The notes: generated by a model not told the origin, from the sequence alone. Counted from the stretch's first letter, positions 23,699 through 34,754 are shown. The stretch: 64,000 bases of DNA from Sophora flavescens (GCA_030762895.1 CM061063.1:76133836-76197835); one strand, 5' to 3'. Numbers and translations are program-made.

Positions 23699-24462
23699 TC
23701 ATTGAAGGGCGGTTCCACCAGGATCCCATTGCTTGTAGCATAAGGCCCACGTGGTGGCCAAAGGACTGAAATTCATTCCATGCTTCCATGACTTGCAGCC
23801 TTGATTTGGAAGTGGGTGCTTGACAATCATGATGACTTCGCTGAGTGCGGCGGACTTCTCACTCCCCTTGGGGTCACAGATGACCTCCTTCTCTATGAAA
23901 TCCTCCCAATAGAATCGGAGTTCAACCGCTTGGACTGGCCATGGTGCCAAATCCAAGGGTGCAAAATCCAGAGCTGGTGGCTCCTCAGGGGGAGGTGGCA
24001 AACAGTTAGAAAGTGTTACTGGTGCTGCTTCAAATTCTGCACTTTCTTCATCCACTGCACTAACAAATTTTTCACCTGCTATACACGCAGAAATTTCAGC
24101 ACACACCACACAAAGGTTAGAGTTAGTACATATATTACAAGAAAATGAATCAGAAAAAGTTAGAATGTCTGGAAATTCTTCAATTAATTCATCCACCCCA
24201 TCAGTCTCAACACACGCATCTGTTCTACTTGAATCATCTACTCCCAAGGGTTCTTCTTTATCTTCAGGCACGGGGGAGCAGCTGCCCTCTTGATCCTCCT
24301 TTTCTAAGTTTCCTGAACAGAACAAACCTGCAAAACGATCCGCATTTTCTATTTTTCCTGAAAAGTATAAACCTGTAAAACATTCAACACATAAAGCAGT
24401 TCCATCACAATAACAAGCATTAGGATCAGGGGATTCAACACATAAATCATCATCAACAGAAA
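23699..24462 (-). pseudogene. outer-element ORF, C-terminal part (interrupted by the nested element)
   Basis: Open from the nested-element junction to a TGA at 23701-23699, about 254 codons. It is in frame with the N-terminal part at 43990-43513 once the insertion and one AGAAA duplicate are ignored. The first part is acidic and Cys-containing (CYCDGTALCVECF, then EEFPDILTFSDSFSCN). A PPPPEEPPALDFAPLDLAPW segment follows, and the protein ends CYKQWDPGGTALQ. No known domain is recognised. It may be a structural or packaging protein of the non-autonomous element, but that is inference. The insertion breaks it. Confidence 0.7.
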
Positions 24463-25935
24463 TGATGAGTGTGATTTCACCTCATTTTCCATGTACATTT
24501 CTGCATGCATTTGCATATAGTTAGGCCATTTTAGTGTTTATTTTGTTTAGTTTTTCCTTTGGAACGGATAAGGTGGTATTGTGTGTTGTTTTGCAGATAT
24601 TCATGATTAAATGCCCAAGAATTAGCAAATATGAAGCTTGGATGACTTAGAGCTTTGAAAGATAAGAAATTGAGCCAAGCAGAGAGTATCACGGCCTGGC
24701 CGTGATGGCCCTCACTACGTGTGAGTGAGCGCGGTCAAGAAAGAATTGAGCCAGGAGTCGGGTCGTCACGGCCTAGCCGTGATGGCTATCACGGCCGTGA
24801 CGTGTCAGCTGTACCAGATCTCCAAAAGTCAGAGACGATCACGGCCTAGCCGTGATGGATGTTACGGCCGTGATAAATCAGTTGGAAAAGTCAGAGACTA
24901 TCACGTCCTAGCCGTGATGTCTATCACGGCCGTGACTTGTTTGTTGGAAAAGTCAGAAAGGATCACGGCCTAGCCGTGATGAGCATCACGGCCGTGATGA
25001 ATCAGAAAGTGAAGCGGTGCCAAGTCAGAAACCATCACGGCCTGGCCGTGATGGCTGTCACGGCCGTGACCGGCCACGAGTACTAGAAAAACTGAGCAGA
25101 ACAGAAGAAGAATCATTCAGAAAACCCTAAGGAAAAATTCTCTGCTGCTGTGGCTGTGTGCATCATTCCATGGAGCTCTCACCTTCCTTCATCTCTGTAA
25201 TTATTACTTTTGTTTTACTTTCAATTATGTGTAGCTAAACTCCCCTTTTGTTGGGGTTAGACTATTGCTATCTGAATTTGGTTGTAAAAATGATTTGATT
25301 TTAATACAGTTTCCTTGTTCAATATGAGTGTTTGATTCCATGCTTAATGCTTTCTTAGGCTTGATCACCCTATGAATGATTAGTTGCTTTAATAGATAAC
25401 TGGAAGGTTGATGTTAGAGCTTGCTCATGAATCAAACGCCGGGTAATTCATGAACCTAGGAATAGGTCTTGAGGTACTTGCAATCTTATAAGTCTTTACC
25501 TAATGCAAAATCTCAGGTTAATCCACCTAAGGAATTAGGGTTTAACTTGGGATTTTAGGCTCAATGCACCTAAGGAATTAGGCTTGGGTATCTCTGAAAA
25601 GACTTGATTGTCATACTAGAACTAGGAACTGTGTTAGTTATCATTTCATAACAACCAAGGGAGGATTAGCTTAGTTTAACCCCAGCAATCTTATATCATT
25701 GTTATTCATCTCTTTGTTTTCACATCAACTGTTTGAGAAAAATCAAAAAAGAACAAAAATATTTTCTTCTTGTTTGTTTACTAGATGTTTAAACAACCTT
25801 CAATCCGAAATTCGATCGCCTAGATAGTAGTCAAATTTGCGAAGTGGTAATTGTCCACGATCCCTGAGAACGATATCCGGTCTCACCGTTTTTTATTACT
25901 TGCAACGAACCGGTACACTTGCCGAGTCCGTGTCA
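24463..25935 (+). repeat. inner Athila LTR 1
   Basis: Begins TGATGAGTGTG and ends GAGTCCGTGTCA. It matches LTR 3 at positions where both differ from LTR 2 (for example CCTAGGAATAGG, where LTR 2 reads differently at 34247-34262). This suggests that LTRs 1 and 3 are the original pair. Confidence 0.93.
24688..25070 (+). promoter_or_regulatory. palindrome-pair array, inner LTR 1
   Basis: Six pairs of a 17-bp dyad (TCACGGCCTAGCCGTGA or TCACGGCCTGGCCGTGA) and a 12-bp dyad (TCACGGCCGTGA), always with six bases between. Pairs start near 24689, 24766, 24839, 24901, 24963 and 25035, so the period is 62-77 bp. The second member of pair 1 is degraded in this copy but intact in LTR 2. Confidence 0.85.
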
Positions 25936-25941
25936 AGTTTT

Positions 25942-25959
25942 TGGCGCCGTTGCCGGGGA
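25942..25959 (+). other. primer-binding site, inner copy 1
   Basis: TGGCGCCGTTGCCGGGGA, six bases after the LTR. This is the Athila-type primer site (tRNA-Asp is the usual assignment, from memory). Confidence 0.88.
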
Positions 25960-26134
25960 TCGGTGTGCCAATATCACGAGTACCAAAGGGGACTCCTAAT
26001 TTAGGCAATTTATTTTTTTTTTTTTACTGTTTTTCCTACTGTGTTGTTTTCGTTCTTAGTGTCTATATCTCTGCTGTGAATTTCTGCAAGTGCTGTTTTT
26101 CTGTTTGTTCTGTGCTACTCCGTTTGTTCAGTGT

Positions 26135-27600
26135 ATGCGAGGTACAATCGAACCAGGTGAACTCCAATTCGAACCTGAGATCGAGAGACTCTGCAGAAGG
26201 AATAGAAAGAGAACCAAGGCAAGACAGAACAGAGAAAGAGCATCTTCTAGTAGACAAGAGCAGCAAGTTGAGTCACCCAGGGTGCAAGAACCACAAGTTG
26301 GAATAGCAGCTGTCACCATGGCAGAAGAGAACGCACCAAGGAGAACAATGGGGGACTACACTTCCCCTAGAGTTGATAGATGTGGAACTCCGATTGTGAG
26401 ACCTGCAGTGGCCTGCAATAATTTCGAAATCAAGGCCTCACTCCTCCACCTTGTGCAGCAAAACCAGTTTGGAGGGTTGGAGAGTGAAGATCCTCATGCT
26501 CATATTGGTACCTTCATTGAGCTGTGTGACACCATCAAATTAAATGGAGCATCCGATGAGGCCATTCGGTTAAGGCTTTTCCCTTTCTCTTTGAGGGATA
26601 GAGCCAAGGCATGGCTTCAATCTCACCCTCATGGAAGCATCATCACCTGGAACGACTTGGTCGCCAAGTTTTTGTCTCGCTTCTTCCCTCCATCAAGGAT
26701 GATTAAACCGAGATCAGAGATCAATGCCTTTGCACCGAGAGGGATGGTGAGTCACTATATGAAGCCACGGGAGAGGTTCAAGTCCTTACTCACAGCTTGT
26801 CCCAATCATGAACTGGAGACATGGCAAGCAAGTCGCAACTTTTGTTAATGGGCTCAACGAGAACTCAAGAAGTATGATTGAAGCGGCGGGGAGGTACATT
26901 GAGTCGAAAACACCGGAAGAAGCAAAGGACTTGATTGAGAACATGGCTAACAATGACTATCAAATGCCTAGTTCTCGGTCAATGGTCGAGAGAGGTGTTC
27001 TAGAGCTGGATGAAATTGGTGCCCTCAAAGCACAAATGGCTATTCTTACCAAACAACTGGGGGTCGGTTCAACTGCAGAATTCTCACGTACAAGCTATTC
27101 AAGCTCAAGGTGCCTCAGTGTGTGATTTCTGTGGAGGCAACCATGCAAATGGGAACTGTGAGATCAATGTGGTTGGAAGCTCGGGACAAGAAGAGGTAAA
27201 CTATATGGGCAACCAAGGGCCTAGAAATGATCCCTACCCAACACCTACAATCCGGGGTGGCGCAATCATCCCAACTTCAGTTGGAGACAAGGCCAAAGTT
27301 CAAATACTCAAGCAAAGCCTCCTCAAGAGAGTTCGAGCAAATTGGAGAACCTTCTAGGCCAGTTCATGCAAGTTACTCAAGAACCTATAAAGAATCGAAT
27401 GCTTCAATCAAGAACTTGGAGCATCAAATGGGCCAACTAGCAAGGCAGATGGCGGAGAGACCTCCAGGACAACTGCACGGGGATACCGAGAAGAACCCAA
27501 GGGAAGATTGTAAGGCCATTGTTACAAGAAGTGGGAGAATGTTAAGTCCACAAGAAAAAGAGGAGGAAGAGAAGACAAGTGATGCTTGGAATTGACAAGG
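26135..27600 (+). pseudogene. Athila gag, copy 1, frameshifted
   Basis: Starts at the ATG of MRGTIEPGEL. The capsid region has the Athila blocks LLHLVQQNQFGG, SEDPHAHIGTFIELCD, IRLRLFPFSLRDRAKAWLQS, W-DLVAKFLSRFFPPS and ETW..V-TFVNGLN, followed by a CDFCGGNHANGNC zinc knuckle. Gag would form the particle that packages element RNA. Compared with copy 2, frame changes occur at CAGAGGG, CCTGGG, GGCAGC, CTGCAGG and CAGAAA words (26740-26920), where this copy has CG-containing variants. Both copies have one extra base, differently placed, in the CTGGGG near 27060. The true gene may be intact. Confidence 0.85.
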
Positions 27601-28934
27601 GGCAATCTGAAGAGGTAAACAATGAAGAACCCGGAACTTCCCAAGGTACTACCTCTAATCCTATTGATGTAGAAGCTGAAGAACCACAGAGGGAGAAATT
27701 GGTTGATGAAGAATTTGCGAAGAAGAAGACTAGAAGACAGATTTTGGAAGAGGTTGATAACCCCAAGGAGCTGCCCCCATATTTCAGAATTCCATACCCC
27801 CAACGGTTGAAGAAGGAAGCAAAAGATCAGCAGTTTTCTAAGTTCCTGGATGTATTTAAGAAGCTACAAATAAACATCCCGTTTGCTGAAGCTCTACAGC
27901 AAATGCCTTCCTACGCAAAATTCATGAAGGAGATCCTTACAAACAAAAGAAGGTGGAAGGAGGAGACAGTTATGCTTACTGAAGAGTGCAGCGCTATACT
28001 TCAGAGGAAGCTGCCAGTAAAAATGAAGGACCCGGGCAGTTTCACTATCCCATGCACGATTGGTCATCTGAACATAGGGAGAGCGTTGTGCGATTTAGGG
28101 GCAAGTATTAATCTGATGCCGCTCTCCATTTTCAAGAAGCTGGGGATTGGTGAAGTAAAACCAACAGGAATTTCTCTTCAACTGGCAGACCGTTCAATTA
28201 CATACCCCTATGGTGTTGTGGAGGATTTGTTGGTGAAGGTAGATAAGTTCATTTTTCCAGCAGATTTTGTGGTGTTAGATATGGCTGAAGATGGTGATAC
28301 TCCTCTGATTCTTGGGAGACCATTCCTAGCAACAGGTAGAGCCTTGATCGATGTCAATCAAGGGGAATTGGTGCTTCGGGTACAAGACGAAAAGGTCACT
28401 TTTAATGTGTTTGAAGCGATGAAACACCCAAGTGACAAGGACACATGCATGATAGTGGACCTCATTGAGTCATTATCTGACAAGAGTTTGCACCAGAAGT
28501 TTGAAGATTCGTTAGAAGCCGCTCTGATGGTAGAGGATGTGGAAGAAGAAGTAGGTGCAGAAGAAGTTGATCTCATGATTAAATCTCTGGAGGCTTGTCT
28601 GGTTGTGAGTGCTGATGAAGACAAAGTGGTGGAAGATGTGAGAATTGAAGATAAGGGTGACCCACCGGTGCTAGAGTTGAAGGAATTGCCATCCCATCTC
28701 CGTTATGCCTTCCTAGGGATGAACTCTTCATTCCCAGTTATCATCAGTAGTGGGTTGAATTCCTTGGAAGAAGAGAAGCTGTTGAGGGTGCTTAGGGAGC
28801 ACAAATCTGCAATTGGATGGTCTATGTCCGATTTGAAAGGGATAAGCCCCTCCTTTCGCATGCACAAAATCCGTGTGTGGAGGAAAAATTCAAGCCGGTT
28901 AGGCAACCGCAAAGAAGACTCAACCCGAATATGA
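27579..28934 (+). CDS. Athila gag C-terminus plus aspartic protease, copy 1
   Basis: An open frame of 451 codons. The first 130 residues are a charged, Glu/Lys-rich linker (REKLVDEEFAKKKTRRQILEE, PYFRIPYPQRL). The retropepsin domain follows, with IPCTIGHLNIGRALCDLGAS, where DLGAS at about residues 172-176 holds the catalytic aspartate. PLILGRPFLATGRALID then forms the C-terminal part of the fold. The protease matures the polyprotein. An acidic linker follows and the frame is lost just before RT, at a short duplicated GTG near 28877. Confidence 0.88.
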   Translation: MMLGIDKGQSEEVNNEEPGTSQGTTSNPIDVEAEEPQREKLVDEEFAKKKTRRQILEEVDNPKELPPYFRIPYPQRLKKEAKDQQFSKFLDVFKKLQINIPFAEALQQMPSYAKFMKEILTNKRRWKEETVMLTEECSAILQRKLPVKMKDPGSFTIPCTIGHLNIGRALCDLGASINLMPLSIFKKLGIGEVKPTGISLQLADRSITYPYGVVEDLLVKVDKFIFPADFVVLDMAEDGDTPLILGRPFLATGRALIDVNQGELVLRVQDEKVTFNVFEAMKHPSDKDTCMIVDLIESLSDKSLHQKFEDSLEAALMVEDVEEEVGAEEVDLMIKSLEACLVVSADEDKVVEDVRIEDKGDPPVLELKELPSHLRYAFLGMNSSFPVIISSGLNSLEEEKLLRVLREHKSAIGWSMSDLKGISPSFRMHKIRVWRKNSSRLGNRKEDSTRI

Positions 28935-29846
28935 AGGAAGTTGTGAGGAAGGAGATTGTGAAGTTGTTGGATGCGGGTATTATCTATCCCATCTCCGATA
29001 GTCCATGGGTGAGTCCGGTCCAAGTTGTCCAGAAGAGGGGGGGATGACGGTGGTGGCGAATGAAAAGAAAGAACTTATTCCCTCCGGGACCGTGTCCGGA
29101 TGGAGGGTATGCATTGACTACAGGTAAGACTGAATGAGGCCACTAGAAAAGACCACTTCCCATTACCCTTCATTGATCAGATGCTAGAGAGGTTGGCGGG
29201 CCATGCTTTTTACTGTTTCCTTGATGGATACTCCGGGTATAACCAGATTGTGGTTGACCCGGAGGACCAAGAGAAGACCGCTTTCACCTGCCCTTATGGA
29301 GTCTATGCATACAGGAGAATGCCTTTCGGGTTGTGCAATGCACCCGCCACTTTTCAAAGGTGCATGCTCTCCATATTTTCTGATATGAATGAGAAGTTTA
29401 TTGAGGTATTTATGGACGATTTTTCTGTATTTGGTGATTCATTTGATAACTGTTTGAATAATCTTGCCTGTGTCCTAAAAAGGTGCCAAGAAACTAACCT
29501 CGTTTTAAATTGGGAAAAATGCCATTTCATGGTTAGGGAGGGTATAGTTCTTGGGCACAAAATTTCATCTAGGGGGATGGAGGTTGATAGAGCAAAAATT
29601 GAAGTGATTGAAAAACTTCCTCCTCCCTTAAATGTGAAAGGTGTTAGAAGCTTCCTAGGGCATGCGGGTTTTTATAGAAGGTTCATAAAAGATTTTTCAA
29701 AAATAGTGAAACCCTTGTGCAAGCTTTTGGTAGCTGATACTCCTTTCATATTTGATGATGATTGCATGCATGCCTTCACAATCTTGAAAGAAAAACTCAC
29801 CACCGCACTGAGTCATTGCTCCTCCAGATTGGAGTTTACCTTTTGA
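28880..29846 (+). pseudogene. Athila reverse transcriptase, copy 1, frameshifted
   Basis: Contains KEIVKLLDAGIIYPISDSPWVSPVQ, then after frame changes near 29030-29130 the core LERLAGHAFYCFLDGYSGYNQI, ..YRRMPFGLCNAPATFQRCM and the catalytic FMDD (29409-29420), ending in a connection region. It would synthesise element cDNA. Copy 2 is open through the same region, so the breaks here (CCAGAAGAGG and TACAGGTAAG against copy 2) are local to this copy. Confidence 0.88.
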
Positions 29847-29850
29847 GCTA

Positions 29851-30240
29851 ATGTGTGATGCAAGTGACTATGCGGTGGGAGCCATTTTGGGCCAAAGAAA
29901 GAACAAAGTGTTGCATGTCATTTACTATGCTAGTCGTGTGCTTAATGATGCCCAATTGAATTACACTACGACTGAAAAAGAGTTGCTTGCTGTGGTATTT
30001 GCTTTTGATAAATTTAGATCCTACTTGATTGGTTGTAAAACTACAGTCTACACTCGATCATTCTCGCTTTGAGATATTTGATGACTAAACAGGATGCTAA
30101 GCCAAGGCTTATTAGGTGGATATTGCTACTCCAAGAGTTTGATTTGGAAATAAAGGACAAGAAAGGAGTGGAGAATGTGGTAGCCGACCATTTGTCCAGG
30201 CTTCCACAAGCAGAGGTCCAAGCAGAAGCAAAGTTGCCAA
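29851..30240 (+). pseudogene. Athila RNase H, copy 1, frameshifted
   Basis: MCDASDYAVGAILGQ opens the domain with its first catalytic aspartate. TEKELLAVVFAFDKFR supplies the conserved glutamate region. The TDHSAL catalytic block is broken here because CACTGATCATTCTGC of copy 2 reads CACTCGATCATTCTCGC (30051-30067). Both domain copies are offset from RT by a shared frame change near 29815. Confidence 0.85.
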
Positions 30241-31538
30241 TTCAAGAGGAGTTCCCAGATGAACAGTTGTTTGTGGTGCAAGTGGCACCTTGGTTCGCGG
30301 ATATTGCAAATTACAAGGCGGCCAATAAAATTCCTAAGGACTTCAATGCGCAACAGAGGAAGAAGCTCATTCATGATGCCAAGTTCTACATTTGGGATGA
30401 GCCGTATCTTTTCAAAAGGGGTTCAGATGGAATTCTGAGGAGGTGCATACCTGAAGAAGAAATTAATGGGGTGTTGACCCACTGCCACAACTCACCCTAT
30501 GGAGGACATTTTGGTGGTGAGAGGACCGCCATGAAGATTCTGCAAAGCGGGCTGTTTTGGCCCACTATTTTCAAGGACTCCCGAGCTTGGGTGATGAATT
30601 GTGATAAATGCCAGAGGACCGGCAATATTTCCAAGAGAAATGAGATGCCCTTAAAGGGTATATTGGAGGTAGAGCTCTTTGACGTATGGGGGATTGACTT
30701 CATGGGTCCTTTCCCGTCGTCTTACAACAACAAGTACATCCTGGTGGCGGTTGATTATGTGAGCAAGTGGGTGGAAGCCGTGCCAACTTTGAAGGATGAT
30801 GCAAGAACTGTGATCAGTTTTGTGAGGAAGAATATTTTTACCCGGTTTGGGACCCCTAGAGCTATCATTAGTGATGGAGGTACCCACTTCTGCAATAAGG
30901 AGTTTGATGCAGTGCTTGCCAAGTTTGGGGTGAACCACAAAGTCACCACCCCATACCATCCCCAAACCAGTGGGCAAGTGGAATTGTCCAACCGGGAGTT
31001 GAAGAGAATTTTGGAAAAGACTGTGAACAATGCAAGGAAGGACTGGGCGAAGAAAGTTGATGATGCACTTTGGGCTTATCGGACTGCTTATAAGATGCCT
31101 ATTGGTATGTCACCTTACCAATTGGTGTTCGGGAAATCATGTCATCTTCCGGTGGAGCTACAACACCGTGCTTTTTGGGCAATGAAGGCCCTGAACTTTG
31201 ATGCAAGGCTGGCCATGGACAAGAGGATGCTTCAATTGAATGAGTTGGATGAGTTCCGACTCTTGGCTTATGAGAGTGCTAGGATATACAAGGAAAGGAC
31301 CAAGTTCTGGCATGATAAACACATTCTTCCCAAGCAATTTGAAGAAGGCCAGTCAGTTTTGCTGTACAACTCAAGACTCAAGTTTTTCCCGGGCAAATTG
31401 AGATCAAGATGGTCAGGCCCATATTATGTCAAGTCAGTTTCTCCGTTTGGTTCAGTTGAATTGAAAAATCCATCATCGAGAAACACTTTCCCTTGTAAAT
31501 GGGCACAGGCTCAAGCACTACCTTGGAGGAGATTTTAA
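30069..31538 (+). CDS. Athila RNase H C-terminus and integrase, copy 1
   Basis: 489 open codons. The RNase H end (VENVVADHLSRL) is followed by the HHCC zinc-binding region (THCHNSPYGGHFG, then MNCDKC). The catalytic core follows with the DDE triad in WGIDFMGPFPS, AIISDGGTHFCN and SGQVELSNRELKRIL. The C-terminal domain is FWHDKHILPKQFEEGQ.. to the RSRWSGPYYV block, the GPF/Y-type module of Ty3/gypsy integrases. The last residues are frame-shifted relative to copy 2 near 31475-31500. Confidence 0.9.
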   Translation: MRYLMTKQDAKPRLIRWILLLQEFDLEIKDKKGVENVVADHLSRLPQAEVQAEAKLPIQEEFPDEQLFVVQVAPWFADIANYKAANKIPKDFNAQQRKKLIHDAKFYIWDEPYLFKRGSDGILRRCIPEEEINGVLTHCHNSPYGGHFGGERTAMKILQSGLFWPTIFKDSRAWVMNCDKCQRTGNISKRNEMPLKGILEVELFDVWGIDFMGPFPSSYNNKYILVAVDYVSKWVEAVPTLKDDARTVISFVRKNIFTRFGTPRAIISDGGTHFCNKEFDAVLAKFGVNHKVTTPYHPQTSGQVELSNRELKRILEKTVNNARKDWAKKVDDALWAYRTAYKMPIGMSPYQLVFGKSCHLPVELQHRAFWAMKALNFDARLAMDKRMLQLNELDEFRLLAYESARIYKERTKFWHDKHILPKQFEEGQSVLLYNSRLKFFPGKLRSRWSGPYYVKSVSPFGSVELKNPSSRNTFPCKWAQAQALPWRRF

Positions 31539-31559
31539 TCGTCAGGCAGTCTCCATCCC

Positions 31560-33233
31560 TCTTGAGGCACCATCTTAGAAATCATCCGTCAAGCTAGTGA
31601 CGTTAAAGAAGCGCTTATTGGGAGGCAACCCAATCTTTATTTTTTTTTTATAATTTTCATCTTCTCTTTTGTTTTTGATTTCCCCTCTTGAATAATTTGA
31701 GAAGCTCAAGAGGTTTGTTAATAGTTTGTTGAGTGATTCCAGATGTTGAAGGAAGGAGGAGAAGAAGGGCAAGATGAAACAAAACCAGAAAGCATGTGAT
31801 TCAAAGACCACTACCACCTTGTGAGTTGTTCCAGCTTTTCTCCCTCTCTAAGTTTAATTATTTACATTGAGGACAATGTAAGTCTTTAAGCTTGGGGTAG
31901 GGGTACTCTTCTTTTCTTGCATTGTAAATATTGCATCCATTTATGCATGGTAAATATTGCATTCATATAGGCTTAAGTTGCATGATCGCATGATTCGGTT
32001 ACCCCTGCTTAGATTGAACATATGATAGTAAGAGCTAAGTGCCAATTTTCTGTGATAGTGAATTTTGGACCCTGATTTTCTATTCTTGTAATTTGGCTTC
32101 ATTAATTATGCTTGAGATGTTCTTGGATAGTTGATGATTAGCATGTGTTTCTTTGGATTTATGTTCTCACTGGTTCTTGAACTGATGAATGTGAGCTTTT
32201 GAGCCATTAGGGGGCACTCACTAAATCTGCCCCCGTTCTTTGTGTAGAGTGTTTTCCTCTTGGACTGTTTTTCTCTAGAACTTGACTTGAAACCATTTCG
32301 AAACTAGAAAATTTTTGGAAACATTTTTGAAAATGATTGAGGCAGTAGGTATTTTTTTTCCGGCCTTCTGAACTTTGAATGTGTAAATGCTACCCTTAGT
32401 TGCCCATTTTGAGCCAGAATGAATAGCATGCTTTTCTTGGTGCCCTGAATTGTTTTGTTAAATATGCTTGTGAGGGACCTTCTAAAGTACTGTGCAAAAA
32501 TGGGTTAGAAAATGTAGTTGAAAGTTGGGATGATGAAAAGAAAAAGATGAATCTGAAAAAAATGTTTTTACTTCTCTTGAATTGAAAAATCTCCCCTTGT
32601 TCAAAAAAAAAAAAAAAAAAAAAAAAAAAAGAAGAAGAAGAGAAAAAGAAATAAAAATGGGGAAGGGGATGACAAAAAAGGAATGAGAAGTAGAAAAAAT
32701 GAAAGAATGGTGGAAGAGTAAACTGAAACCCAAGAAAGGTATTTTAGAAGGTCGTGCCTTGCAATGCTTGATTGTTTGTATAGCCTTTTGAAATTTCCTG
32801 TTTTTGAAATTCCCACCTGAAAATTGATCCCATGGCCCCATTACACCAAAGAATAAGTCCTCTTGATTCTTAGATGTTTTTCATTAATAAAGTGAAGATG
32901 TGGTTGATAGTCAAGCTTATGGTAGGAATCATTCTTTGAGGAAAATGGAGTGAAATGTCATATTCCCTTAACACTTGAGTGAGTGAGGCAAGAAAGAGAG
33001 CCAAGCAAATGAACAAGCTTGGGGTGAGCTTCAAGTGAGATAGAGTGCCCGAATTAGTGAGAATGTGAGTCTAGGGAAACTAAGCCCCTAATTGGACTTG
33101 AATTGAGTGTCTCTTGCTTGAAATAATTGACTTTTGTTGCTTGGATCACTTTATTCGGGTTCTTAGTTCACTATCATTGTCCTGGTTGTTTTCATCTTAT
33201 GGCCTTGGTTTTTGCTTGAGGACAAGCAAAGTC
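31560..33233 (+). other. 3' non-coding region of inner copy 1
   Basis: 1.7 kb without an env-like ORF on the plus strand. Contains a second purine tract (TTAAGCTTGGGGTAGGGG, 31887-31904), an A28 run at 32603-32630 and an AG-rich stretch whose minus-strand frame is low-complexity. Confidence 0.7.
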
Positions 33234-33250
33234 TTAAGCTTGGGGTGATT
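33234..33250 (+). other. polypurine tract, inner copy 1
   Basis: TTAAGCTTGGGGTGATT immediately precedes the TGATGAG start of LTR 2. Confidence 0.8.
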
Positions 33251-34730
33251 TGATGAGTGTGATTTCACCTCATTTTCCATGTACATTTCTGCATGCATTT
33301 GCATATAGTTAGGCCATTTTAGTGTTTATTTTGTTTAGTTTTTCCTTTGGAACGGATAAGGTGGTATTGTGTGTTGTTTTGCAGATATTCATGATTAAAT
33401 GCCCAAGAATTAGCAAATATGAAGCTTGGATGACTTAGAGCTTTGAAAGATAAGAAATTGAGCCAAGCAGAGAGTATCACGGCCTGGCCGTGATGGCCCT
33501 CACGGCCGTGAGGGCGCAGAAGCTGAAGAAAGAATTGAGCCAGAAGTCAGAAGCTGTCACGGCCTAGCCGTGATGGCTATCACGGCCGTGACGTGTCAGC
33601 TGTACCAGATCTCCAAAAGTCAGAGACGATCACGGCCTAGCCGTGATGGATGTTACGGCCGTGATAAATCAGTTGGAAAAGTCAGAGACTCTCACGTCCT
33701 TGCCGTGATGTCTATCCCGGCCGTGACTTGTTTGTTGGAAAAGTCAGAAAGGATCACGGCCTAGCCGTGATGAGCATCACGGCCGTGATGAATCAGAAAG
33801 TGAAGCGGTGCCACGTCAGAAACCATCACGGCCTGGCCGTGATGGCTGTCACGGCCGTGACCGGCCACGCAGTACTAGAAAACTCGAAGCGTAAGGAAGA
33901 AGAATCATTCGAGAAAACCCTAAGGAAAAATTCTCTGGCTTTGTGTTTTGTGTGCATCATTCCATGGAGCTCTCACCTTCCTTCATCTCTGTAATTATTA
34001 CTTTTGTTTTACTTTCAATTATGTGTAGCTAAACTCCCCTTTTGTTGGGGTTAGACTATTGCTATCTGAATTTGGTTGTAAAAATGATTTGATTTTAATA
34101 CAGTTTCCTTGTTCAATATGAGTGTTTGATTCCATGCTTAATGCTTTCTTAGGCTTGATCACCCTATGAATGATTAGTTGCTTTAATAGATAACTGGAAG
34201 GTTGATGTTAGAGCTTGCTCATGAATCAAACGCCGGGTAATTCATGAACATATGTATAGGTATTGAGGTACTTGCAATCTTATAAGTCTTTACCTAATGC
34301 AAAATCTCAGGTTAATCCACCTAAGGAATTAGGGTTTAACTTGGGATTTTAGGCTCAATGCACCTAAGGAATTAGGCTTGGGTATCTCTGAAAAGACTTG
34401 ATTGTCATACTAGAACTAGGAACTGTGTTAGTTATCATTTCATAACAACCAAGGGAGGATTAGCTTAGTTTAACCCCAGCAATCTTATATCATTGTTATT
34501 CATCTCTTTGTTTTCACATCAAGCTGTTTGAGAAAAATCAAAAAAGAACAAAAATATTTTCTTCTTGTTTGTTTACTAGATGTTTAAACAACCTTCAATC
34601 CGAAATTCGATCGCCTAGATAGTAGTCAAATTTGCGAAGTGGTAATTGTCCACGATCCCTGAGAACGATATCCGGTCTCACCGTTTTTTATTACTTGCAA
34701 CGAACCGGTACACTTGCCGAGTCCGTGTCA
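33251..34730 (+). repeat. inner Athila LTR 2 (middle LTR)
   Basis: Shares ends and length with LTRs 1 and 3. It has private differences from both, for example near 33870-33945 and 34247-34262. It serves as 3' LTR of the first unit and 5' LTR of the second. Confidence 0.93.
33476..33861 (+). promoter_or_regulatory. palindrome-pair array, inner LTR 2 (best preserved)
   Basis: Six pairs. Here pair 1 is intact (17-bp dyad, TGGCCC, then TCACGGCCGTGA). The within-pair spacer is six bases in every pair (TGGCCC, TGGCTA, TGGATG, TGTCTA, TGAGCA, TGGCTG). Only isolated mismatches are present. Confidence 0.87.
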
Positions 34731-34736
34731 AGTTTT

Positions 34737-34754
34737 TGGCGCCGTTGCCGGGGA
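34737..34754 (+). other. primer-binding site, inner copy 2
   Basis: Identical TGGCGCCGTTGCCGGGGA site, six bases after LTR 2. Confidence 0.88.

Noticed and set aside
24725..24973. Repetitive plus-strand ORF over the palindrome array (and 33570-33994, 44814-45050 minus)
   Set aside because: Gly/Arg/Asp repeats come from translating the dyads. The frame is not conserved between LTR copies.
24688..25070. Regularly spaced palindromes resembling a CRISPR array
   Set aside because: The window is a plant nuclear genome. The repeats are LTR-internal dyads with short conserved spacers, and there are no cas genes.
32482..32841. Minus-strand ORF (119 codons), and its equivalent near 41179-41629
   Set aside because: Phe/Ser-rich low-complexity translation of an A/AG-rich run in retroelement 3' non-coding DNA. 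No domain, and antisense to the element.
31590..33230. Env-like ORF expected in some Athila elements
   Set aside because: No long plus-strand frame, signal peptide or membrane segment occurs between integrase and the polypurine tract in either copy.
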